Assembly (NCBI GenBank): GCA_001586965.3
Contig: LUCW03001916.1
Location: forward strand, 1 to 32,677
Origin: Sphaeroforma sirkka
Lineage: Eukaryota; Opisthokonta; Ichthyosporea; Ichthyophonida
DNA: 32,677 nucleotides
Direction: 5' to 3'
Shown here: positions 19,776-28,937 of the stretch, piece after piece
Position numbering within the stretch: the first letter of the stretch is position 1
Layout of the letters: each line of letters opens with the position of its first letter
The notes under the pieces: generated by a model
Told to the model about the DNA's origin: nothing
Seen by the model: the letters and a program-made list of their open reading frames with translations, nothing else
The model's database searches: none
Translations under genes and position numbers: made by a program

Positions 19776-20951
19776 TTTTTAACTTACCATAGAAGTTGTT
19801 AGTTTATTAGTAATTACAGAGAAAGCTACAGAATATGAATTAGTCAGTAGCTGGCACATATTTTTGTTATAAGTATAACAATTGGAAGACAATGCGAACA
19901 GAGAATGTCGCATCAAAATGAACGATTTAGATTATCCGGTCGTTGGATTAACGACGTGTGGACGACGAGGAAGAAGAAAAAATCTACTAATACAAGTGAA
20001 CCCGAAGAGCGAACATTCCGATCAAGCAGAACATTAGTCAGGGTCAACAAGGAAGGTCTCAAGACGATCAAATGACGAAATCAGAGAATCAGCCAGAATC
20101 CACAGATAAGTAGTCATGTGTGAGTACAGGTAGGAAGGTTGTTTTCAGTGTGAGACATGTACAAATCGAATTGCAAGTTAATGAGCTTAAATTGTATTTA
20201 AGAAGTTGTTAGAAGAAAGTTCTTTAGGATCCACAGCAGTAGAGTTGGGAGATGTACATGGTTAGTGCCGACTCGGTTAATAGTATGACGCAAAGAATCA
20301 GCGGCATACTAGATTATTTTACAAAGGTTTAAGAATGGGAAAGGTAAAAGACACAACGATAAATAGATGTTAGACAACACGTCAAAAGAATACATAGCAT
20401 GTCCTAAGAACGTGAGCAGATCGATGACTTAAGTAATAGGAAATAGAATGGCAAGACATGTGCATCAAATGGCATCTATACACAACTAGGTAGGAGTTAT
20501 GATTCTAAAAGGGTTATTTATTGGGATTATGACTTATAAACGAATATACAGGTGTGTTTATTTAGAATAGTTTACTTAAGATCTGGCTACGATAAATACC
20601 GACGGAGCAAAGAAGAATTAACTATCTAGGTGAAGCCAACTACGATCAGAATTGCACATAGGGTGAATTAGATAAATAAGATCGACGGAAGGGATATAAG
20701 GAAGCATACAGAGACATAAGTAAGCATCTGTGAGTTTTTAGGAGCATATAAGGGTGGGGGCGCACATAACACGAACGATGTAAGTAAATACATGGTTAAA
20801 TTGTGAAAATGATATGCGCACACACTCAAATCACTAGAACTTCCAGATAAATCAGATCAACGGAGAGGATCAACAGTATGCACAGAAGGTGTGGTTGACG
20901 GCAGCTTAGTTCAGGAGTGCAATAACGAGTAATCGTTCTTAGATCGAGAAG
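19541..20951 (+). mobile_element. Element B, copy B3: 5' LTR and leader only
   Basis: It matches B1 from 7028 through 8131: LTR at 19541-19775, then leader. Identity ends after 'agatcgagaag' at 20951, where B1 continues 'catattcc'. Gag, pol and the 3' LTR are missing. Compared with B1 and B2 it has one 'gaacgatttagatt' instead of three, and an extra 354 bp at 20341-20694 between two GGGA copies. Its left side interrupts the LINE RT; its right end lies 4 bp from the first recognisable codon of the JmjC gene, on the same strand. Confidence 0.9.
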
Positions 20952-20955
20952 TCAG

Positions 20956-22183
20956 GATTTGTTTTCATTGCTTGGCGATGAATCGCGTCCAGACTATAAG
21001 TGGATCATAATCGGTCCAGCTGGCTCCGGCTCTACATTTCATATTGATCCGAATGGTACCTCAGCATGGAATGCCGTGGTGAAGGGCCGGAAAAAATGGA
21101 TTATGTATCCACCGTCAGTACCTCCTCCGGGTATATTTCCCAGCGAAGACGGCTCAGAAGTGGCCGCTCCTGTATCCTTGAACGAATGGTTTAGTAAATT
21201 CTACGCGGAAAGCAAGAAGGAAGGTGTCAAGTATGTTGTATCAATTATATGCGTGTATCTATCAAGTTTGGATCGTTTTATTGGTCAGCTTAGAACATTT
21301 GATATTTTGTCAAGTTCTAGTGATTTTTCGCTGATTCATTGGCTACATGTGCGATGGCGATGTGCTCTTGTTCTACTCGTGTATAACACTATCCATGCAT
21401 AAGTAGCGACAACAACAATGTTTGGGTCAAAAATCATCCGCAAGGAAAAGTACTCCACACGGTACAAGCATATTTGATTTCTCACAACGTACGTCACCAA
21501 TCTCGCATTAGGCCTTTCGAATGCATAGTCAATGAGGGCGAGATGATTTTCGTACCCAGTGGATGGTGGCACGCAGTGGTGAACATCGAAGACTCTATTG
21601 CAATCACGCAAAATTACGTGTCGAATGCGAATTTGATAAAGGTTATCGACTTCCTGAAAAACAAACCCAACCAAATATCCGGTTGCAAGCCCTCACTGCC
21701 AGCGAAGGAACTATATTCACGATTTACACAGGAATACGATAAGGTTTGTAATACTGTTTATCGATATGATAGTTTAAAAATATCAAAACAGCTTTTACAG
21801 CTTTTGGTATGGCTTTGATTGCTCAACTCGACGTATTATTATTGTAAGGTGCTTTAGTATGGTATGTAGTTCAATCTACTCACTTGTAATAGCAAGAGCA
21901 TGTCATACGCCGCAAGAGTTAGGCCGCAAGAGTTAGCCGCAGTGAATGACTGCGGCCTCGTCCGCGGTTTGATTCAATTTAAAAGAAACCCTCTCAATCA
22001 TATATTCTCCATATATTATGTTAGGTATATCCGGGTAAACTTGAGCATTTGTGCGAAGAAAATAAAATTCGTCTCGAGGAACGCGCAAAAGGCTCATTTT
22101 GGAACCAGGTCAAGAATGCAGCACCTGTGGCACCTGAAAACGGCGTAGGCGATACATCAGGAGGGTTCTCTTTCGGATTTTGA
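20956..22183 (+). CDS. JMJD6-type JmjC 2-oxoglutarate/Fe(II) oxygenase, C-terminal part, 3 exons
   Basis: Three exons join in frame: 20956-21230, 21512-21743 and 22025-22183 (TGA). Introns are GTATGT..TTAG (21231-21511) and GTTTGT..TTAG (21744-22024). Exon 1 starts DLFSLLGDESRPDYKW and holds the metal-binding H-x-D (FHIDPNGTSAWN; His 21040, Asp 21046) and the GRKKW lysine expected to bind 2-oxoglutarate. Exon 2 holds the third ligand in FVPSGWWHAVVN (His 21570). Exon 3 ends in a Phe/Gly-rich tail, GFSFGF. Family members hydroxylate lysine or demethylate arginine, usually in the nucleus. The N-terminal half is missing: GTCAG before 20956 could be a splice acceptor with earlier exons beyond B3, or B3 truncated the gene. 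The catalytic core itself looks intact. Confidence 0.88.
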
Positions 22184-22407
22184 ATACAATGCGCGAGTAA
22201 GTCACTGGCTGATTGCAAATAGCATTGCTTTTCGGCGGTATTTCAACCTTTGGTGCTCGCCAAACTCTTCTGTTGGACCAAATTGGTTGATTGCATTTGC
22301 ACGGATGTCATGGTATGCAAGCCAAAACCACCTGAAGTGGCTGCAGTATACATCATATCTTTCATGTTATTTTCTGAGTATTATGAGACCTCTCTTTGTA
22401 AGAGATG

Positions 22408-22413
22408 AATAAA
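22408..22413 (+). promoter_or_regulatory. Candidate polyadenylation signal for the JmjC gene
   Basis: An AATAAA lies 225 bases after the stop codon on the same strand. Such hexamers are common by chance in this AT-rich DNA; position is the only support. Confidence 0.3.
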
Positions 22414-22475
22414 GGAGCCTTGCGGGACCGCATGACTAATAGTGGAGCTGTCATAATTGCATATCTGTCTGCTTC

Positions 22476-22857
22476 TCAGCGTCGTACATAGATAGAGTGG
22501 CGGCATTCTCTATGAAAGAGGGTTAGTGTACTGCTCCACAGAGACCAGTGAGTTTTACCACCATATATGTTGCTGAAACACATTTTACATAAGACGCTGG
22601 CGCGATTGTAGTCGCCGTGTTTGCTTGTTGTTTCATCCATGCAAATTTTTGCATTATTTTTGATGTGCTGACAAAACAAAGCTGGATTGATGGGGACGCC
22701 GAGATATGTCAAAGGCTGGCGTATGCGTCTGTGCCGGTTTGTGTCGGTCATAAAATTGAAGAAAATAGTTGGTTTCCATTCGTGATCCCAGAATAAAATA
22801 TTTGTAACAATCAGTCCGGAGCCAATTGTGGAAGAAATTGGTCGTGGAGAATATCAT
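22476..22857 (-). pseudogene. Second LINE RT fragment
   Basis: On the minus strand a frame runs from about 22857 to a stop at 22476. It includes RIRQPLTYLGVPINPALF; Y-L-G-V-P is the conserved block just after the catalytic region of LINE reverse transcriptases. The flanking residues are not clearly alignable by eye. It has no other RT blocks, so it is a short relic, apparently from another LINE than the one at 16713-19540 (which reads YLGFP). Confidence 0.5.
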
Positions 22858-23771
22858 AGCTCTATTAAAAGACAAGAATATCCATCAAATTTTCCATCTA
22901 TTCTCGGGCGAGTTCGCCAAAGAAATTTTTCACAACCACATCAGCACAAATAAGATTACAATAGTAATAGTAAATATCAAGTGCACAAATCGCTGGATAA
23001 TTGTAGAATGTCAAGTATTGGAACTATAATTGCTAACCGAACCTGTACGTACACCTGAGATCGTTTCTCTACTGGGTCACGCGAATCCCAGGTAACGTAC
23101 AAATGTGGCGTACATTTATATTAATACAGAATGCGATGGGCGCACTTTGAGTACTGCAGTATTGTACTTTCACCACTGGGGTGCTGTAAGGCGTGAAATT
23201 TTCGCTATGTTTTGAAAATACTGGTTGTGAACATGTTCAATCTGCTAGGAAGTGGGTGAGAACAACTCTGTGAACTAACTGGGGTTTATCGCCTTTCATT
23301 TGAAGTGCACGAAACATTGCTTCTGGCCATCTGCAACTTCATCTTTGTACTTGTTAACTACACTAAAACAAACCGTAAATCGATTGGAAAACTCGTTTTT
23401 TCCGAGTCAACTATTCTATTGAGTATCGACATGTAGGTCAAGGCTTCTGATCTCGTAGTTGCAAAACAAAATTCTCGGTGTTTTAAACTTCAATGTTGGT
23501 GAAGCTGGTAGATTCGAATATTGCGCTCCTTCTCATTTGGTCACGGGCATGAATAAAATCTCTTCACGGTCACAAACATGAACTATGCCCGAACCTGTTT
23601 TTTACGCTGCTATTGGCATCAAAGATGAGAAATATTGTAGAGTTCTTTCTCCCACCAGGATCATTCTTACCAGTTGTTTATATGTTTAAACTCCACGGAC
23701 CAGCCAGATATTCTAGACATATAGTAATTTACCCAAATAGGAATAAATTATATTATCCCTAGTAAATAAAC
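22858..23771. other. Unassigned AT-rich sequence
   Basis: I see no gene, RNA or clear repeat here. Open frames are short and without family signatures. It separates the LINE fragment from the 3' LTR of B2. Confidence 0.6.
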
Positions 23772-24018
23772 TGTAGTAAGTATACGCGAGATAACTGTAT
23801 CTCAACGTTCTCCCTCCTCAGGGAGGGGACGTTGTTCATTTATTAGTAATTATAAACAGTAATCCTAAAATGACTGACTCTTAAATGAGTCATTAGTCAT
23901 GTGCTGTAAAACCAGCAAAACCCTAAAACCCAGTTTATCAGATTATTCTGATAAACTGTAAAACTTGTAATAAACCTAAAATAATCAAATAAATATAAGT
24001 ACTTGTATTCTGACCACA
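23772..24018 (-). repeat. 3' LTR of B2 (247 bp)
   Basis: On the minus strand it starts TGTGGTCAG (24018) and ends CTTACTACA (23772). It keeps all three inverted repeats described for the B1 LTR. It is nearly identical to the portion of 5' LTR visible at the right edge, so the insertion looks recent. Confidence 0.95.
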
Positions 24019-24019
24019 A

Positions 24020-24030
24020 CCCCCCCCAAA
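24020..24030 (-). promoter_or_regulatory. Polypurine tract of B2
   Basis: On the minus strand TTTGGGGGGGG lies one base before the 3' LTR start. Ty3-like elements use such a tract to prime plus-strand DNA, and both position and composition fit. B1 has lost this region. Confidence 0.8.
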
Positions 24031-24093
24031 CTGAAGCACTGAACAAAGCAGTGTGCCAGTTTCAGAGATGATAAGAATAGCATAGTACCTTAT

Positions 24094-24255
24094 GTGCTGG
24101 CATTATCCTCGAGAGCTAGAGCATTGTGCTGGCATTTATCCTCGAGAGCTAGAGCATTGTGCTGGCATTTATCCTCGAGAGCTAGAGCATTGTGCTGGCA
24201 TTTATCCTCAGAGAGCTAGAGCATTGTGCTGGCATTTTACCTCAGAGAGCTAGAG
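24094..24255. repeat. Minisatellite array 1 (five units of 32-34 bp) in the B2 3' UTR
   Basis: Units start gtgctggcatt at 24094, 24126, 24159, 24192 and 24226 and end near 24255. Each holds ctcgagagctagag or ctcagagagctagag. The core resembles the unit of array 2, so the two arrays share an origin. Confidence 0.95.
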
Positions 24256-24405
24256 GACCTGATGTGTACGTCTCGAGCGACCCGTCGTGTTTGAATTCTT
24301 GAAGCTACTGTTCATCTGTGTCAGCATATAGGAGTTTGGCAAGTACAATATAGGACTGTATTTGTGTCGGAGAAAAACTGCCAGTGGCAGAAACCGTGCA
24401 AACCA

Positions 24406-24780
24406 TTAACCCGCTGTTTCAAAACAATGCCCAAGGAGTTGTTTGATTGATTTCGCTGTGTTATACTCTCGAAGCAAGAGTGGCTCATTTAACCTCGCGA
24501 GCTTGAGCCGCTGACGATTTTCCCTCGCGAGCTCGAGTGCTAACCGTTTATTCTCGCGAGCTCGAGTGGCTGGTTTATACTCGGGAGCTAGAGTCGCTGC
24601 TTTTTTATACTCAAGAGCTCGAGAGGCTGGTTTATACTCGGGAGCTAGAGTTGCTGGTTTATACTCGGGAGCTAGAGTCGCTGGTTTATACTCGGGAGCT
24701 AGAGTCGCTGCTTTTTTATACTCAAGAGCTCGAGAGGCTGGTTTATACTCGGGAGCTAGAGTCGCTGCTTTTATACTCAA
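24406..24780 (-). CDS. Repeat-derived open frame in the sense strand of B2 (doubtful)
   Basis: A 124-codon frame on the same strand as pol, about 350 bp after the pol stop. The first two thirds are 9-10-residue repeats (TLAPEYKPA, SRALEYKKA), direct translation of array 2. The rest is basic and leucine-rich and ends HCFETAG. It closes upstream at a 28-bp unit that breaks the phase. No family is recognised. It is most likely a by-product of repeat units with lengths in threes. Confidence 0.15.
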   Translation of the reverse strand: MSIKAATLAPEYKPASRALEYKKAATLAPEYKPATLAPEYKPATLAPEYKPASRALEYKKAATLAPEYKPATRARENKRLALELARENRQRLKLARLNEPLLLREYNTAKSIKQLLGHCFETAG

Positions 24781-25105
24781 GAGCTCGAGTGGCTGGTTTA
24801 TACTCGGGAGCTAGAGTCGCTGCTTTTTTATACTCAAGAGCTCGAGAGGCTGGTTTATACTCGGGAGCTCGAGAGGCTGGTTTATACTCGGGAGCTAGAG
24901 TTGCTGGTTTATACTCGGGAGCTAGAGTCGCTGCTTTTTTATACTCAAGAGCTCGAGAGGCTGGTTTATACTCGGGAGCCAGAGTTGCTGGTTTATACTG
25001 GGAGCTAGAGTCGCTGCTTTTTTTATACTCAAGAGCTCGAGTGGCTGGTTTATACTCGGGAGCTAGAGTTGCTGGTTTATGCTCCAGAGCTTGAGCTCGA
25101 TATCC
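24465..25105. repeat. Minisatellite array 2 (about 23 units of 27-30 bp) in the B2 3' UTR
   Basis: Unit types alternate: ctcgggagctagag plus ttgctggtttata (27 bp), ctcgggagctagag plus tcgctgctttttt (30 bp), and ctcaagagctcgag plus aggctggtttata (27 bp). The three often occur in that order, giving a higher-order repeat of about 84 bp. The edges decay: the left units read ctcgcgagctcgag, the right end ctccagagcttgag. Most unit lengths are multiples of three, so long frames stay open on both strands. Confidence 0.95.
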
Positions 25106-25134
25106 GAGAACAAAGTTATATTGAAGATAAAGTA

Positions 25135-26634
25135 TTAGACTTGTGCACGTTGGCGCTTACGTGTCCGTGTCTGCGAAGCTTTGTGGTAGGCCGCGATATC
25201 GTTGGCATCATCAAAAGCTTCTGCTGTTTCCCACGTTGGTTCGCCTTCTCGCCATCTCACCAGGTATTCTAATTTCCCCGTCTCATCATTCGTATGATGT
25301 GTGATAATATGGCGAAACTCCACCCCTCCTTCGGTCCATAAGTCTTCGTTAATTGGTGGGTCTGTGCGTCTATGCACTAAACGGAGGAGTTCCACCCGTA
25401 CCGGTTTGGTCTTGAATTCTGGTGGGGCGGAACCATCCTTGTTCGCTAACTCGTAGCGTTGGCCGTGTCTAGCTTTGACTACATATGGTCCAAACAATGG
25501 CCGCATAGCCTTCGTTGTTCGGCCTTCTGATCGTACCATGACCACATCTCCTTCGTCGAAATGTACCAAGACGTGAGCATGTAGGCGGTCAAATGTCGTC
25601 GTAAGCTTGCCTGTATACTTCTTGGTAATGTGGTGGAGGGTCGGCAATATAGTGTCCTGTAACTGGTCTAATCGTTGTGCCCAGGTGTCATTCGTCATCG
25701 GCTGAGAATCCGGTAACTCGTCCGTGAAATCGGCGAACGGAACATGGCGGCGGCCAAAGTACACGCTAAACGGTGCACTCTTATGGCAACGGGATATCCG
25801 AAGGTTCTGGTATAGCATCGTAAACGGAAGGCGTTCGTCCCATCGAAGGGGAACTGCCTCACAGCATTGTCGAATAGAACGTGTAATCTCCTTGTGACGT
25901 CGTTCTGCCGCGCCCAGCACTTGGGGTCGATATGGTGGAGACACCTTATGTAGCATCCCCACTTCCTGGACCAGCAGCTCCACTAACTTGTTGGTGAACT
26001 CCTTCCCCATGTCTGTTTGGATTTTACGGGGAAACCATGTTCGCCAAAAAATCTCTATGAGTGTCTGTGTCGTGGTTTCCTTTGTCTTGTCCGGTGTGGC
26101 TCGAAGGATAGAATAGCCTGTGGCGATGTCTAAGACGTGAAGAATATAATTGTTCTTGCGTCTGGACTCCAGTGGCATCGGGATGTAGTCCACTTGAATA
26201 TGGTCCCACGGGTAGCGTGCATCGATGCTAATCATCGGGTGGAAACCTTTACGAAGTGTGTCCTGTCCCAAACATGTGCCACATTGCCGCTTAACTTCTG
26301 TGGCTAACTCAAGTGCCCCTGGCCAAACGTGACCGTTCTGACGAAGTTGTTGGACTGTGTCCGCCGCCCCATGATGTCCTTGTTCGTGTTGCGCTTGCGT
26401 GAGTTGCGTACGACGCTGTTTTTCTCCGCCGGACTCGCTTGTGCAAACGCCGGTTGACCCTCTGCATCTGCCAGTGCCACTGAGATTTCTCGCGCTGTGT
26501 CTAAGCACATGACATATTTTGTATGCTTTGGTTCTGCAAAACCAAGTCGCTGTGAAAACAGCGGGTCCAGTTTGAATCCATTGGGAGGACCCACCCGTGC
26601 TACTACGGTATGACCCCATGGTGTCTTCCCACAT
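25135..26634 (-). pseudogene. Integrase and chromodomain of B2
   Basis: The frame covers the whole integrase. The His pair sits in QAQHEQGHHG, the Cys pair in CGTC, and the core has VDYIPM (D), TDMGKEF (D) and AAERRHKE (E). The C-terminal domain is FDEGDVVMV..FGPYVVKAR, followed by a chromodomain-like stretch ending YLVRWREGEPTWETAEAF and a basic tail, RKRQRAQV. The first ~70 codons are another frame of the preceding Dam-like/linker region. The frame change near 26420 is caused by two extra A relative to B1. A doubled deviation around 26020-26050 cancels itself, leaving EIFWRTWFPRKI where B1 reads EIFGEHGFP. It inserts element cDNA into chromatin. Confidence 0.92.
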
Positions 26635-26999
26635 GCGTACTTAGCGTACTTGAGGAACGTGTGTGGTGTCCGTGGTACCAGCACCGGTTCTGTCTGCAAT
26701 AACTGCTTGAACAGGTCGAACCATGGTGCTCTTGGTACCCATGGTAGACATACTGTGGCCCGTGCGCCGTCGGCTCGTATCTTGCGTAACATCCTGTGTA
26801 TCTGTCCCCAAGGCGGGTTCAACCATCCATCGACTATCGACCAGTCGTGGGCAAACGCTCCTTCCCCATCATCCTTCGTCCAGAACCGAGGAAGCTGAGC
26901 GTTGGTTGGGTCCGCAAATACATCTATGTCATTCGGTCCAAAGTGTTGTTGCGCTTGTTCAAAGTAACTAGGGAATAACTGCCAGCCGTCGGTATACAT
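26304..26999 (-). pseudogene. Dam-like methyltransferase domain of B2
   Basis: The frame begins MYTDGWQLFPSYFEQ and includes HFGPNDIDVFADPTNAQLPR, HDWSIVDGWLNPPWGQIH and TVCLPWVPRAPWFDLF. Motif IV is N-P-P-W (26808-26819), which fits the (D/N/S)-P-P-(Y/F/W) rule of N6-adenine methylases; B1 and A read N-P-P-C. The domain (about 26670-26990) sits between RNase H and integrase. B2 loses frame on both sides: a missing G near 27030 and extra A near 26420. Whether the domain methylates DNA is unknown; in DIRS elements its role is also unproven. Confidence 0.85.
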
Positions 27000-27874
27000 T
27001 ATTTCGAGTTCGTCCTGCTCCGCTGTCCCTCGTGTACTCTACTTAACATGTCCGGGAGCACATTTGACTCTCCTGGTATATGCGATATGGTAAAGTTGAA
27101 TGGCGCGATGATATGATGCCATCTCTGAAGCATCGGATTAAGCTTGAGCTGTGTGTTCATATATACAAGGGCCTTGTGGTCCGTGAAGACCGCAAACCGT
27201 TGCCCATCCAAGTATTCCCTGAAATGTGTCAGTCCATATACCAATGCCAGTAACTCCTTCATAGGTGTGGCGTAGTTCTGTTGCGCATGGTTCAGAGTCT
27301 TACTAAAGAACATTAAGTAATGTTTCTTACCGTTGACCCATTGGAATAGCGCTCCCCCTAAACCGTAATCGCTAGCGTCGGTTTCCAAGTTTAGAGGAAT
27401 GCCGTCGACCGGAAAGTGTAACGCCACAGCATTCACCACTGCGTCTTTCATTGCCTGCCACGCCTGTGCATGTCTCTCCTCCCAACGATCACCTATCAAC
27501 TCCTTTGGTTTGAGTTTGCAAAATTCGCGCAAGGGTGCAACCGTGTTCGCGAAATTAGGCAGATGTTCGTGGAGGTAATTTGCTAAACCCAACGCCGAGG
27601 CTATATCTTTGTATCGTTGTGGTGTGGGCCAGTCGATCAGCTTGGCCTGCTTTTCATGGTCAATGTCAATGCCTTGTGCCGATACTTTCTTCCCTAGGAT
27701 CATGACTTCGGAGATAGCGAAGTGGCACTTGGCAGGGTTAAGCTTAAAACTGTGGTATGTTAAGCGTTGTATCACCTTCTGCACCGTCCTAACGTGTTCG
27801 TCATAACCGTCACTGGCGATAACTATGTCATCGATATAGTGGTGAACCGGTAAGCCATCAAGTATTGTACTCAA
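26999..27874 (-). pseudogene. RT palm/thumb and RNase H of B2
   Basis: The frame starts inside RT at MSTILDGL; YIDDIVIAS holds the catalytic Asp pair. It passes through AKCHFAISEVMILGKKV and the thumb into RNase H: LETDASDYGLGGALFQWV (D), PMKELLALVYGL (E), VFTDHKALV (D) and ISHIPGESNVLPDMLSR (D). RNase H is unbroken here, unlike B1. The upstream break at about 27990 is an extra C; the downstream one near 27030 is a lost G. Confidence 0.93.
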
Positions 27875-27956
27875 GGTACGTTGAAACTGCTGCGTGAGTA
27901 CATGAAGACCGAACGGTGCTGATGTGAACGAGTACTGATAACGTTCGTGTGTAAAA

Positions 27957-28931
27957 CTAAATAAGTATTGTGAGTCTGGATGGATGGGGCAGCCTGTGGT
28001 ATGCAGCCGATATGTCCAGCGTCGTGTAGTACTTCTTACTCTTGAGGCGAGATATGAGTTCGTTGACCTTGGGGATCAGGAACTGGTCACCAGGAATAAG
28101 CGCGTTAACGGCACGCATGTCTAAACACACGCGTACCTTCTTGACGTTGCCTTCCGCATCGAATGTCGGTACCGCAAGGAGAGGAAGATTAACAGTCGTT
28201 GGTGTCGTTCGTTTCGTGATCACCAAATCCGTCAACCACTTCTTCACTTGTTCATCCACATAGGGGAGCCATCGATCGGATACGAAGTTACGCGCCGATC
28301 GCCGCATCTGCAACGCTTGTTCATGGGTTACTGGGATGGTTACCTCACTCCCTTCCAGACGACAGCGCGCGTTGTCGGCAATTTTCGCATTGGCTTCCAA
28401 ATCCTGTGCCAACCGTTGGCGTACATCGACGGGTTCCGTCGTGTTAGGTGCTTGTCGGCGTGGTATGGGTTCGAGGAGCTCTTCTAGTTCTGTGGGGTCT
28501 ATTGGTGCAAGTGGCGATTGGATACCGCCTATGTATAGGCCCAAGCCTTTCAACATATCTTGCCCCACTATAACATCTATACCCGTCGGCAAGTTCATCA
28601 ATTCTAATGAACCGTCGATAATTCTGGTACCGTACCTTATAGGTACCACTTCCGTCGTCCCCAGTCGAGGAGTTCGCACCGCCTTGTCAGCTAAATATAT
28701 AAATGGCCCAGGTGGTGCCGGAGTTATTGGTCGGCCAAGGAGGTCTGCGGATGTCTGTGAGATACAACTTCTATTTGCTCCCGTGTCTATCAAGGCTTTG
28801 AACGTACGTCCGTTGATTTGTACTTGAATATAGACTCGGTTGTCTGACGTCAGCAATGGGTCTTGTATTGCCATCACTGCTCCAATCGTGGTAACAAATA
28901 TGAAGCTCCTATCCGACTCAGACACCCTCAC
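27957..28931 (-). pseudogene. Protease and N-terminal RT of B2
   Basis: A 324-codon frame in phase with gag after a single TGA. Protease has ALIDTGANRSCISQ and IDVIVGQDMLKGLG, uninterrupted here. RT follows with VRVCLDMRAVNALIP and TTLDISAAYHRLP, then leaves frame at an extra C near 27990. The first codon (28929-28931) is GTG, so no independent start is evident; expression as a Gag-Pol fusion by readthrough is the simplest reading. Confidence 0.93.
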
Positions 28932-28934
28932 CTC

Positions 28935-28937
28935 TCA
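28935..28937 (-). other. In-frame TGA between gag and pol of B2
   Basis: Same position and context as in B1 (GCA TGA GAG GTG). Gag (to 28935) and pol (from 28931) share a frame with one codon, GAG, between the stop and the GTG. Confidence 0.6.

Noticed and set aside
21336..21674. 112-codon minus-strand frame opposite the JmjC gene
   Set aside because: It is a shadow of the coding exon and intron on the other strand, with no family signature.
24537..25094. 185-codon plus-strand frame of YTRELESL-type repeats
   Set aside because: It is the antisense translation of minisatellite array 2 and exists because unit lengths are multiples of three.
24094..25105. CRISPR array
   Set aside because: Units are contiguous without unique spacers, and the context is a eukaryotic retrotransposon.
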